Source: Solobacterium sp.
GTDB taxonomy: Bacteria; Bacillota_I; Bacilli_A; Erysipelotrichales; Erysipelotrichaceae
Assembly: GCA_017543025.1 (NCBI GenBank)
Contig: JAFYGX010000116.1
Location: forward strand, 1-14,415
DNA length: 14,415 bases
Direction: 5' to 3'
In this document: in pieces, positions 1 to 8,346 of the stretch
Numbering within the stretch: the first letter of the stretch is position 1
How the letters are laid out: every line of letters begins with the position of its first letter
Position numbers and translations under genes: made by a program
Notes under the pieces: model-generated
Seen by the model: the letters and a program-made list of their open reading frames with translations, nothing else
What the model was told of the DNA's origin: nothing
The model's database searches: none

Positions 1-1302
1 CTTCATACTTCCAGCCTGCTTTTTCCAGCGCTTCTTTTTCTGCCTTTGCAGAAGTATAGAAATGTTCCCCGATGTTCGGGTTGTACATCCGGTAAACTTC
101 GATCTGATCCAGCACTTCAACGATCTGGAAGGTGACCGGTACGCTGCCCGTCAGATTATTGATTCCAGTGATGGTAACCATCGCTTCACCGATGTTCACA
201 TTGTTCGAATAAGACAGCTTATAATCGGTTCCTTCTTTCAGCTGTACCTCGCCAAGCTTCACCACCGGTTTCGGCTCAATTGCCTTGCCAGTATATTCCG
301 CATTATTGATGCCGCTGATCGAAGTGTTGCGGATATCTGCCTTCTGAATTTCAAATTCAGTTTCCAGTCATCGAAATAGCTTCCCTTCCCGCTCAGAAGA
401 ATCTGGTACGTCCCGGCGTTCTTCAGGTGTTTACCGGCAGTATTCACTGTAAAATCCGTATTCAGCGTCAGCTTTTTACCCCGGACTTCGACAACCAGAT
501 TCTGAACCGTTCCGTTATAGACACTGGCTGGTACTTCCGCCAGTCTGATGCTGGTAAGCGTTCCTTTCGGATTATCGATCACCGCTTCATTGATATTGTA
601 TTTATAACCGTAAATCGTTCGGACACCCACATTGCGGGTAAGCCCCGGTTTACTGCTGTCTGTACCGATATCCGGAATTGCAGAAGCGGATTTATAAGTC
701 AGAATAATCGAATCTGCATTCTCCTTCGTGATGGTGAAAGAAGTTTTACTGATCGGAATGCAGAGCTCGTCTTCGCCCGGTATCCGCACCGTCGTCACCG
801 GCTTTACCGTAAAGCTCGAAGTCCCGAGCTCATCTGGAAACACAATTTTGGACGCATTGCCACTGGAAATATCCAGACATCTCAGTTTGCCGTTGCCGCC
901 GGAAGTCTCCTGAAAAATCAGATCCGCCCGCTTCTGTTTTCCGTCCTCAAGCTCCACGACGGCCGGGACCAGCATACTGTCCGGCATCGACGAAATCGGC
1001 GAGGCAAATATGATGTGAACTCCGCCTGCCGCATCCTGAATGACCGGCAGACTGTCGGTAAATCCCGCTATCGTCCAGGTTGCCTTCCGTTCATTGAGCC
1101 AGCGGATGTATTCTTCATAATACGATTTTCCTTCTTTGCCCGGCTCAATATCCCGTTCGATCTCCCCGTTCAGCACAGCGATTTTCAGCGCCGTCACATC
1201 TCCTGTATTCTGAATCTTCTGCCCGAAAATTCTGAACCATCCGGTACGAACAAACAGAATGATGTAATTCTCCCGTGATGTACCGCGCCGGATCTGACGC
1301 AA
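1..1302 (-). pseudogene. Repeat-rich surface protein, 5'-truncated and frameshifted, runs off the left edge
   Basis: Remnant of a large secreted or surface protein. The first frame (TTG at 1302, no better start) gives about 310 residues of beta-rich sequence ending in an Ig-like repeat (TLNTDFTV, NAGTYQILLSGKGSYF). Near 353-355 the frame breaks: the next repeat continues one frame over as FEIQKADI, then YTGKAIEPKPVV, GTDYKLSYSNN and VTITGINNLTGSVPVTFQI. It ends at the window edge with a YRMYNPNIGEHFYT motif typical of DUF5648-like modules. Restoring one T in the TTT run joins the frames. In the uncorrected frame translation ends by chance at 259. There is no signal peptide, and the coding sense begins only about 20 bases after the glycosyltransferase stop, so the 5' end seems lost. 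Alternatives are a sequencing error plus an unusual start. The surface-protein nature is fairly sure; pseudogene status is less so. Confidence 0.7.
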
Positions 1303-1322
1303 AGATTCATCTGTCTTTCGCG

Positions 1323-2339
1323 TTACAGTTCCGGATACCGCTCGCGGTCCATATATTTACGCTCCAGCCCAAGGCACAGACTGAGCCAGTTTTCTGCTGT
1401 GCGCAGCGCATTGCCGCAGTTGATGTGATACTTCCGCCACATCTTCATCGCTCTGATTCCGCCCTGTTCCAGTCCTTCCCGTATTTCAAGCAGCTCCTTT
1501 CGCTTCTCTTGCGGAAGATCAAGGGCCAGAATGCGGTCAATCGCATCAATACTGTCTCTGGCAATAAAGGCGTTGTTATGAATCACAGTGGAGATCTGTC
1601 CTGCCATCTTCATCAGATACCCCGCGTTGATCTTATACACCGCTCCGCTGGTGGAATTCGTGCTGTGCCTGCGGTAGGACATCAGCACTTTCGGAATAAA
1701 CGGCTGTGCTGCTCCGATTGCCGCAGCGGTCTGATACGTGAAGTTGTCAAAGGAAATCGTCGGCGGGAAGTCCGGGTCTTTCATGACCGCTTTCACCGCT
1801 TCGTAAACCTTCCAGTCAAAGAAAAGATTGCAGCCGAACACCCGGTGCGTGAAAAACGAATCCATCGGATGAAGGATTTCATATTCATAGGTACTGGCAA
1901 AGTCCGGATCTCTGAGCGTACCGTTTTCATCGATCACTTCCATATTGCAGGTGAAACAGATCGGCGTATCTTCCCCTTTCGCCTGCTTGATTCCATCTGC
2001 CGTCTCAACATAGCAGGACAGTTTGTCCGGTTTCCAGACATCGTCGTTGTCCATGTAGGCAAAATACCGGAAGGAATCCCCGTTGGAATTGATCACCAGA
2101 TTGCGGAAGTTTCCGTGTGCGCCCCGCCGGCCGGAATTGTTGTCCATGATGTGAATTCTCGGATCCTTTGCCATGAATTCGTTTACGATCTCCATCGTCG
2201 CATCATTTGCCAGATCATTTGAGAAAAGAATTTCCCAGTCTTTGTAGTCCTGTGCCTCCACGCTGTCCAGCTGTGCGCGGATATACTTCTCTGTGCTTGA
2301 AAGCGCACAGAGGATCAGCACTCCTTTTCGCTTTTCCAT
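1323..2339 (-). CDS. GT2-family glycosyltransferase, rhamnosyltransferase-like
   Basis: This 338-residue cytoplasmic glycosyltransferase has a GT-A fold and probably transfers a sugar from a nucleotide donor to a cell-wall polysaccharide or glycan. The N-terminal part follows the family pattern (beta strand, EKYIRAQLDSVEAQDYKDWEI, then a turn carrying Asp). The metal-binding region MDNDDVWKPDKL is at residues 96-107, and the acceptor half contains SFDNFTYQTAAA and SYRRHSTNST. Length is normal for wall-polysaccharide GT2 enzymes. The usual STYNG and RDDGS motifs are altered to ALSS and SNDLAND, so donor binding may differ. The ATG at 2339 is preceded by GGATT and, further up, AGAAGGA. A TATAAA box lies about 125 bases upstream. 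The gene stops 21 bases before the surface-protein remnant. Donor and acceptor cannot be read from the sequence. Confidence 0.85.
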   Translation of the reverse strand: MEKRKGVLILCALSSTEKYIRAQLDSVEAQDYKDWEILFSNDLANDATMEIVNEFMAKDPRIHIMDNNSGRRGAHGNFRNLVINSNGDSFRYFAYMDNDDVWKPDKLSCYVETADGIKQAKGEDTPICFTCNMEVIDENGTLRDPDFASTYEYEILHPMDSFFTHRVFGCNLFFDWKVYEAVKAVMKDPDFPPTISFDNFTYQTAAAIGAAQPFIPKVLMSYRRHSTNSTSGAVYKINAGYLMKMAGQISTVIHNNAFIARDSIDAIDRILALDLPQEKRKELLEIREGLEQGGIRAMKMWRKYHINCGNALRTAENWLSLCLGLERKYMDRERYPEL

Positions 2340-2445
2340 ACCATTAATCCATCCTTCTGATTCTGCATCTGTTTCCGATATGCATTACGTTCTCTGATGC
2401 ATGCCATACCGCATCTCAATCACCTGCATCCGAAACCCTGCAGAC

Positions 2446-2464
2446 ACTGTCTCATACAGACAGT
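2446..2464. promoter_or_regulatory. Perfect dyad touching a -10-like box upstream of the glycosyltransferase
   Basis: Arms ACTGTCT and AGACAGT pair exactly around a five-base centre, CATAC. On the minus strand the dyad starts at the last base of a TATAAA hexamer (2464-2469), so it would cover the transcription start of a promoter for the glycosyltransferase. No good -35 box is visible. The position fits an operator better than a transcript hairpin, but no binding protein is known. Confidence 0.4.
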
Positions 2465-2522
2465 TTATACCCGCTCTTACCGGAACTGAACTGGTTTTCT
2501 GTCTGCAGATTCCGAAGACCGG

Positions 2523-2546
2523 AAAAAAAGACGGATCTCTCCGTCT
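2523..2546 (-). terminator. Rho-independent terminator after the PAP2 gene
   Basis: On the minus strand, AGACGGA (from 2546) pairs with TCCGTCT around a four-base GAGA loop and is followed directly by a run of seven T. This is a textbook intrinsic terminator. It starts inside the PAP2 stop codon, so the 3' untranslated region is minimal. It separates the PAP2 gene from the glycosyltransferase downstream. Confidence 0.9.
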
Positions 2547-3229
2547 CAGGCCTGTTCATAGCACGCTTCTGCCAGCCGGCTCCCCGCCTCGCATGTCAGG
2601 ATGCCATAGAAGAGTCCGGTAATCACATCGATCACCGAGTGCTGCTTCAGAAACATGGTTGAAAGAATAATCAGAACATCGATAACTCTTACCGCTGTCT
2701 TCTGCCAGTTCTTCCGCAGGAGGCCGGATCTCTGCCACAGCAGATCCATGAGCACTGAAGTTGATACATGCAGGCTCGGGCAGACATTGTAGGAATTATC
2801 CGCCATCCAGATCATCCGCATCATCCAGGCAAACACGTCGTTTCCCTGCACCGATGCCGGTCTCAGATCGACGCCGTTTGGCACCAGAAGATAGAAGATC
2901 AGCGTTGTAAACGTGCACAGCGCCATTGAAACATACAGCTTCCAGTACATCTTCCGGCTTCCCCGGAACAGAAACACTGCATAGGTCGCAGCCAGTGCCG
3001 CAAACCAGATGTAATAGAACGGCGCCGCATACTTTACAAACGGAATCATGTCATCAAGCCGCGCGTGCAGGATCAGATGCCGGCTGCGCGGAAGATGTTC
3101 AATCAGAGAAAACACAAGCAGATAAAGACCCCAGAATGCGATCGTAACCGCAACCGGATGTTTATCAGCCCTGCGGAGCAACACCTTTCCCGCTTCCGGT
3201 TTAACACCGTCAAGTACTTTCACTGTCAT
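2546..3229 (-). CDS. PAP2-superfamily membrane phosphatase
   Basis: A 227-residue integral membrane protein of the PAP2 (phosphatidic acid phosphatase type 2) superfamily, which removes phosphate or phospho-headgroups from lipid substrates at the membrane. The three family motifs are visible: VPNGVDLRP at residues 116-124 (a shortened first motif), PSLHVS at 151-156, and STMFLKQHSVIDVITG at 190-205, which supplies the catalytic His and Asp. About five or six hydrophobic segments are present (roughly 26-44, 66-88, 97-117, 180-213). The motif style is closer to the inositol-phosphoceramide synthase-like branch than to undecaprenyl pyrophosphate phosphatases. The start at 3229 has no Shine-Dalgarno sequence and lies very close to a strong promoter (3238-3266). 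An internal start is possible but none has a convincing binding site. The substrate is unknown. Confidence 0.85.
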   Translation of the reverse strand: MTVKVLDGVKPEAGKVLLRRADKHPVAVTIAFWGLYLLVFSLIEHLPRSRHLILHARLDDMIPFVKYAAPFYYIWFAALAATYAVFLFRGSRKMYWKLYVSMALCTFTTLIFYLLVPNGVDLRPASVQGNDVFAWMMRMIWMADNSYNVCPSLHVSTSVLMDLLWQRSGLLRKNWQKTAVRVIDVLIILSTMFLKQHSVIDVITGLFYGILTCEAGSRLAEACYEQA

Positions 3230-3237
3230 ACCCGGTT

Positions 3238-3266
3238 ATCATAGTCACCGGACTGTGTTCCGTCAA
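3238..3266 (-). promoter_or_regulatory. Sigma-A type promoter for the PAP2 gene
   Basis: On the minus strand TTGACG (3261-3266) and TATGAT (3238-3243) are separated by exactly 17 bases, each matching the sigma-A consensus in five of six positions. Initiation about seven bases downstream of the -10 box would fall near 3231, one or two bases from the annotated ATG at 3229. Confidence 0.75.
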
Positions 3267-3350
3267 ATAAAACGGATTATGTTCTGAAAATTACGGTCAG
3301 ACAATCAGGCACCGGATAAAGAACTCCCATCATCTGCTGCAGTACAGAGA

Positions 3351-5255
3351 TCAGACATCTGCGTCTTCCGGCTTTTTTTCCGTTTTCCCGTCCGCCTTTT
3401 CTTCTGGCTTTTCTGCCGGTTTTACTTCCGGCTTCTGCTGTGCATCGCCAGGTTCCTCTGCAGGAGCCGGTTCTGCCTTTTTCAGAAAGGTAAGTGAAAG
3501 CAGCGTAATATCATCGAACTGACCTGCCCCTGCCGAGTAATCCTCCAGTGATCTGCGGAGTGCACTGACAAACGAACAGCTGTCACTGTTTACCGAAGCC
3601 TGTTGGGCTGCTCTGAGCAGCCGGTCCATGCCGAACGCATCACCGCGCGGATTGACCGCGTCAGTTGCCCCGTCACTGTAAACCAGCAGCCGGTCGCCCG
3701 GATTCAGCTGAATCTCATAATCGGTATATTTCGAATTCTTCATGATCGCAAGCGCAAGCCCGTGTTTGTCCTTATACAGTTCAAAGGGCTCGTCTCTGCG
3801 TTTCAGCATCGGATATTCATGCCCTGCATTGGTAGCGATCATTCTGCCTGTGGTCAGATCAAGAATTCCCATCCACACCGTGACAAACATCGCTTCAGGG
3901 TTGGACTCCAGGAGCACCGAACTGACCGCTTCCAGAATCTCTGCCGGATCAGAATGATTTCCGGCTCTTGCCTTGATCAGCGTCTTGCAGGTCATCATGA
4001 ACAGCGCGCTCGGAATTCCCTTGTCCGAAACATCGCCGATTACCAGCGCAAGCTGGTGATCGTTCAGGAAGAAGAAATCATAGAAATCTCCGCCCACTTC
4101 TTTTGCCGGATCCATCAATGCATAGAGATCAATGCAATCATGATCGGGAAAATCCCGCGGCAGCACACCCTGCTGAATCCGCGTGGCAATCATCATCTGC
4201 GCATTGTGACGGCCCTGTTCCTCCGCATTCTTCCGCAGTTCCTGCTGTGTCTCCACAACGTTCTTTTCCAGCCGGTACAGCGCGATGCTCAGATCTTCGA
4301 TCTCATCGTTTGATTCAATTTTCAGCTTCAGCGGCTGTGCTTCATTTTCCGCATTGTTCATGGAGGTAAACTTCACCGCATCTTCCTGGATACTGATGAT
4401 CGGAACTGTCAGGGTATACCGGAATATCGTCACGCCGACCATGGTGCACGCAAAGGTGACAATGATCAGAAAAATGAATACATCCGCCAGATACACATTC
4501 TGAAGCCGTTCCAGAACAATCTGATCCATTTCGCTGACCAGCCAGACATCCTCTGCCTCAGGCTGTGCCTCCTCTGAATTCACCCGATACATCGCCACCA
4601 TTCTCACATGCGGCTTTTCATCATCATAAAATGATTCGTCTTCATAGTAGTTGGTTGAAATCAGATCCTGTTCCGTCAGATCTTCTCTGCTGAACCGGTA
4701 TGGCAGCGTCTCTCCGATACGGTCCTTATCCTGATCAGAGCCGAACACAAAATAGCACGCGCTCTCTCTGCAGGTACAGAGATACATATCGTCAATAGAA
4801 AGCCGCAGCTCCATGTCTCTGATCCTGCTCATAAAAAAACCGAGGATCGTCTGTGAAAAGTCCGGATCATTACTGCTTCTTGCGGCCAGTTCCCTGACCA
4901 GGGCTTCCCCGTCATTCAGATGTTCCTTCCGCGTTTTCTGAAAGTCCTCACTGGCTGCGATTACGGAGAATTCTCTCACCTCATGATAGTCAAACTCTTC
5001 CGCATGCATACTGACAGACTGTTCGACACGCCTGGAAAAATCTTCCCGTTTTTCTCTGAGATACTGAAACGAGGCAAAAAGCAGTCCTGAACCGACTGCT
5101 ACAAATACCAGAACCGACAGCATTACCACCATCTTCGTATCAATACTGACACGCTTTTGCGGCGCTTTCGGTTTCGTTACACTTTTTGTCTCATCACCCT
5201 GCATACTCTCATTTTTATCAGCGTCTGACATTCCGGAAAAGAAGATTTCACGCAT
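3351..5255 (-). CDS. Membrane-anchored SpoIIE/RsbU-type PP2C serine phosphatase with HAMP domain
   Basis: This 634-residue signalling phosphatase has a charged N-terminal tail, TM1 (about 41-62), an extracytoplasmic sensor region (63-257), TM2 (258-280) and a HAMP-like linker (281-335). A coiled coil leads into a PP2C domain of the SpoIIE/RsbU class (about 355-592). Metal-binding motifs are intact: GGDFYD 388-393, GDVSDKG 407-413, YSDG 526-529 and QFDDIT 579-584. In this class the enzyme usually dephosphorylates an anti-sigma-factor antagonist and so switches a stress or development sigma factor. The last 40 residues are a low-complexity Pro/Glu/Lys tail. The ATG is preceded by AGGAG at good spacing. 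It lies 25 bases after gpsA and is probably cotranscribed with it. No STAS antagonist, anti-sigma kinase or sigma factor is present here, so its target is unknown. Confidence 0.9.
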   Translation of the reverse strand: MREIFFSGMSDADKNESMQGDETKSVTKPKAPQKRVSIDTKMVVMLSVLVFVAVGSGLLFASFQYLREKREDFSRRVEQSVSMHAEEFDYHEVREFSVIAASEDFQKTRKEHLNDGEALVRELAARSSNDPDFSQTILGFFMSRIRDMELRLSIDDMYLCTCRESACYFVFGSDQDKDRIGETLPYRFSREDLTEQDLISTNYYEDESFYDDEKPHVRMVAMYRVNSEEAQPEAEDVWLVSEMDQIVLERLQNVYLADVFIFLIIVTFACTMVGVTIFRYTLTVPIISIQEDAVKFTSMNNAENEAQPLKLKIESNDEIEDLSIALYRLEKNVVETQQELRKNAEEQGRHNAQMMIATRIQQGVLPRDFPDHDCIDLYALMDPAKEVGGDFYDFFFLNDHQLALVIGDVSDKGIPSALFMMTCKTLIKARAGNHSDPAEILEAVSSVLLESNPEAMFVTVWMGILDLTTGRMIATNAGHEYPMLKRRDEPFELYKDKHGLALAIMKNSKYTDYEIQLNPGDRLLVYSDGATDAVNPRGDAFGMDRLLRAAQQASVNSDSCSFVSALRRSLEDYSAGAGQFDDITLLSLTFLKKAEPAPAEEPGDAQQKPEVKPAEKPEEKADGKTEKKPEDADV

Positions 5256-5280
5256 GTTCTTCTCCTGCTTCTCTTTACGC

Positions 5281-6294
5281 TCAGTCTTCCCGGAAAATTG
5301 CCTGTGTCAGTTCGGTTTTCATCTGCCTCGCCATCAGCTCTTTCACGATGTCGGAAGGCTTCTGTCCTTCCCGGATGATCGCATTGACGCCGGCAGTGAT
5401 CGGCATTTCAACCCCATACCGTTCCGACAGCGTCATCGCTGCAGGAAGCGCATTGATTCCTTCCACAACCATGCCAACCTGCTTTACCGCTTCTTCCGGC
5501 GTATATCCCTGCCCGATCAGATAGCCGCATCGATTGTTGCGGCTGTGCCGGCTGGTTGCCGTCACAATGAGATCGCCCATACCGGCAAGGCCGGAAAACG
5601 TCTCAGAAAGACATCCCATCTTAAGCCCGAGCCTTGCGATTTCCGTAAGACCTCTGGTGATGATCGCAGCCTTTGTATTATCGCCATAGCCAAGTCCGGC
5701 TGAGATACCGGAGGCAAGTGCGATGATATTCTTCAATGCGCCGCAGAGTTCCACGCCCCTGATATCGGTATTGGTATACACACGCATGACAGAATTGGTG
5801 AACTCTGCCTGTACTTCTTCCGCCACCTGCATATCCCTGCAGGCAGAAACAATCGTCGTCGGCAGATCCTTTGCGACTTCTTCCGCATGAGTCGGTCCGG
5901 ATAATGCGACAACAGCTGCGTCCGGGATTTCTGAAAGAATCACTTCACTCATGGACAGCAGTGTATCCGGTTCAATTCCCTTGGCCACATCCACAATGAT
6001 CTGCCCCTCCTTCACAAAGGGAGCGACCCGTTTTGCGGTTGCACGCACAAATACCGACGGTACTGCAAACAGAAGGATCGCATCCGAGTCACAGACCTCC
6101 GCCAGCTCGGAAGTGAGGGTAATCGCTTCCGGAATTTCCATGTCGGGCAGATTCTTCTGCCGGCGCGTCCGCTTCATCGTTTCAATTTCTTCCGGCAGCG
6201 CAGACCAGACCTTGACCGGATGCCCTGCATTGCAGAGCATTCTCGCCAGTGCCATGCCCCAGGTTCCGGCACCGATCACACTGATTTTTTTCAT
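5281..6294 (-). CDS. gpsA: Glycerol-3-phosphate dehydrogenase [NAD(P)+]
   Basis: A 337-residue cytosolic enzyme that reduces dihydroxyacetone phosphate to sn-glycerol 3-phosphate, the backbone for phospholipid and teichoic acid synthesis. The N-terminal Rossmann motif GAGTWG is at residues 8-13, followed by FAVPS, VDVAKGIE and LSGPTHAEEV. The C-terminal helical domain has the catalytic lysine in ALKNIIALASG (Lys188), then GLAGMGDL and SRNNRCG. I place the start at the ATG at 6294, giving MKKISVIGAG and a GGAG site seven bases upstream. The frame is open to 6366, but that extra 24-residue stretch has no family similarity. Upstream, a TATATT box (6340-6345) has only a weak -35. The phosphatase gene follows after 25 bases. 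Confidence 0.97.
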   Translation of the reverse strand: MKKISVIGAGTWGMALARMLCNAGHPVKVWSALPEEIETMKRTRRQKNLPDMEIPEAITLTSELAEVCDSDAILLFAVPSVFVRATAKRVAPFVKEGQIIVDVAKGIEPDTLLSMSEVILSEIPDAAVVALSGPTHAEEVAKDLPTTIVSACRDMQVAEEVQAEFTNSVMRVYTNTDIRGVELCGALKNIIALASGISAGLGYGDNTKAAIITRGLTEIARLGLKMGCLSETFSGLAGMGDLIVTATSRHSRNNRCGYLIGQGYTPEEAVKQVGMVVEGINALPAAMTLSERYGVEMPITAGVNAIIREGQKPSDIVKELMARQMKTELTQAIFRED

Positions 6295-6439
6295 GTTATT
6301 CTCCGATCCGGGACTGTTTCTGTTACAGACAGCCCTCTTAATATATACATTGTTTTCTCTGTGCATGAAAGCCGTTGATTCTTCTTATTTCCGGGCGGAA
6401 TGAATCTATCTGCTCTCTGCATATGCTGACAGCCTTTTT

Positions 6440-7645
6440 TTACTCTGCCCGCAATGCGTCAATCGGGTTCAGCCTGCTTGCCCGTCTCGCCGGAGCCCAA
6501 CCGAATACAGCGCCCACAGTCAGAGAGAAGAAGAACCCGATCAGAACCGCCATGACATTGACTCTGAAAGGGGTATTCAGTGCAAGCGCCGCAATGAAGC
6601 TGATCAGTTCTCCCAGTACGATTCCGATCATGCCGCCGCAGAGCGAAAGAATCATCGACTCCAGAAGAAACTGAATCTGAATAATCGCCGGGTCTGCGCC
6701 AAGCGCTTTGCGCAGGCCGATCTCCCTGGTCCGTTCTGTCACCGATACCAGCATCATGTTCATGATTCCGATCCCGCCGACCAGAAGCGCAATGCTTGCG
6801 ATGCCGCCAAGCAGCCCTGACATCATCGTAGTCATGGTATCCATTGCGGAAAGAATGGAAGAGAGATTCATGATGTAAAACGAATTTTCAGCGTTATTGA
6901 ACGCTGACTTCACATAGGTTTCAACTGCCGCCATCGTCTCATTCATCCTTGAACTGTCCGCCGCGTACACCTCCAGGCTGATAATTGAATTCTGATGATT
7001 CATCAGCATCCCGTTCCGGTAAGGAATGTAGATCTCGCCTTCCTTGTCATAGCTCTGCTCGAAATTATAGTCGCCAACCGCACTGCCCTGTTTCCGGAGA
7101 ATTCCGACCACACGGTACTGAATTCCGCCGATCCGGATCGTAGTATTCAGGGCGCTTGCGCCATTGTACATCACCCGCTCCGCATCTTCGTCAATCACAC
7201 AGACCGGTATTGTTCCGTTCATATCCTTGACGGTCAGCGGACGGCCTTCCCTGATCGCATGATTGCGGAGAAAAAACTGTTCGTTCCGGCCTCCGACCCT
7301 GATTTTCCTGTAAATCGTCTTATCTCTGACCACGCTGGTATCCACACTGAAGATCGGAGACACGCTCGCCACATTATCAATCTCTGAGATTTCCTGAACC
7401 TCCGCTTCCGTAAGACCAGACTTCGTCGGCGTTCCGAAGATGTTCACCTGCATGGAGCCTGCCCCCATACTGGAAAACTCGCCCACCAGATTATCTGTCA
7501 CAAGATTGACGATTGTGATCAGCGAAATCACGGCCGAAACACCGATAATGATGCCGAGCATCGTCAGAAAGGACCGCATCCGGTTATTCCGGATATTGCG
7601 GATCGACATTTCAAATGTCTGAATGAGCATCGCCGGATTAAGCAT
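6440..7645 (-). CDS. MacB-type ABC transporter permease
   Basis: This 401-residue permease subunit has the MacB/FtsX architecture. TM1 (about 26-48) follows an N-terminal amphipathic segment (NIRNNRMRSFLTMLGIIIG). A large extracytoplasmic MacB-PCD-like domain spans about 49-274, and three TM helices follow (275-301, 326-353, 362-382). The cytoplasmic motif VTERTREIGLRKALGA at 302-317 is the family hallmark that contacts the ATPase, and the C-terminus ends in PARRASRLNPIDALR. It should form a homodimer with the ATPase encoded just upstream. Its ATG overlaps the ATPase stop by eight bases, with GGGGGAG six bases before it, which indicates translational coupling. In Gram-positive bacteria such systems export peptides, bacteriocins or drugs or act as mechanotransmitters. 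The substrate cannot be inferred here. Confidence 0.93.
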   Translation of the reverse strand: MLNPAMLIQTFEMSIRNIRNNRMRSFLTMLGIIIGVSAVISLITIVNLVTDNLVGEFSSMGAGSMQVNIFGTPTKSGLTEAEVQEISEIDNVASVSPIFSVDTSVVRDKTIYRKIRVGGRNEQFFLRNHAIREGRPLTVKDMNGTIPVCVIDEDAERVMYNGASALNTTIRIGGIQYRVVGILRKQGSAVGDYNFEQSYDKEGEIYIPYRNGMLMNHQNSIISLEVYAADSSRMNETMAAVETYVKSAFNNAENSFYIMNLSSILSAMDTMTTMMSGLLGGIASIALLVGGIGIMNMMLVSVTERTREIGLRKALGADPAIIQIQFLLESMILSLCGGMIGIVLGELISFIAALALNTPFRVNVMAVLIGFFFSLTVGAVFGWAPARRASRLNPIDALRAE

Positions 7646-8342
7646 CGTTCACTCCCCCGCCTTCATAGAGATTTCCGTCCAGTATCCTCACAATGCGTCC
7701 GGCATGGGCGGCAATCCCGGCGTCATGGGTGATCATGATGATCGTATGCCCCTCTTCGTTCAGTTCATGAAAGATCTTCATGACCTGCTTTCCGGTCGCC
7801 TGATCCAGTGCGCCGGTCGGCTCATCCGCCAGCAGTAACGCAGGCGTATTGACAAGTGCCCGGGCAATCGCAACCCGCTGCTGCTGACCCCCGGAAAGCT
7901 GGGAGGGCATATGGGTCATCCGGTCTTCCAGCCCGACCTTTTCCAGCATTTCCATTGCCCGGCGGCGGCATTCCTTCCGGGTTGCCCCGGCATAGATCAT
8001 CGGCAGTTCGACGTTCTCCAGTGCATTCTGATCTTTCATCAGATAAAAGGACTGAAAGATAAACCCGATTTTCTTCGACCGGATATGCGCCAGTTCGGAT
8101 TCCGAACGATCTCCGATCCGCTTTCCCTCAAGCATATATTCGCCGCTCGTCGGACTGTCAAGACAGCCGATGATATTCATCAGTGTCGATTTGCCGGAGC
8201 CGGAAGGACCAAGTACCGCAAGAAACTCTCCCCTGTATACGGTGAGCGTAATGCTTTTCAGCACCGTTGTAATTTCATCGCCCATCCGGTACTGTTTTAC
8301 GATATCCTTCATCTCCAGCAGAATTTCACGATTTTCCTGCAT
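7638..8342 (-). CDS. MacB/LolD-type ABC transporter ATPase
   Basis: This is the 234-residue nucleotide-binding subunit of the exporter. It is complete, with Walker A GPSGSGKST (45-53), Q-loop Gln97, ABC signature LSGGQQQR (149-156), Walker B LLLADE (169-174) with D-loop GALD, and switch His206 in ITHD. The family FIFQSFYLM and ADEPTGALD motifs place it with the MacB/LolD/YtrE group. I choose the ATG at 8342, which lies four bases after the adaptor stop with GGAG upstream. The open frame to 8408 runs inside the adaptor gene and adds no family sequence. It is cotranscribed with the adaptor and permease. Confidence 0.95.
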   Translation of the reverse strand: MQENREILLEMKDIVKQYRMGDEITTVLKSITLTVYRGEFLAVLGPSGSGKSTLMNIIGCLDSPTSGEYMLEGKRIGDRSESELAHIRSKKIGFIFQSFYLMKDQNALENVELPMIYAGATRKECRRRAMEMLEKVGLEDRMTHMPSQLSGGQQQRVAIARALVNTPALLLADEPTGALDQATGKQVMKIFHELNEEGHTIIMITHDAGIAAHAGRIVRILDGNLYEGGGVNDA

Positions 8343-8346
8343 TCGA

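Noticed and set aside
3290..3352. Terminator after the PP2C phosphatase
   Set aside because: A bulged CTG/CAG stem is present near 3325-3350, but no T run follows, so I do not call it.
6295..6366. N-terminal extension of gpsA
   Set aside because: The MKKISVIGAG start has a good binding site and matches the family; the extension matches nothing and covers the likely promoter.
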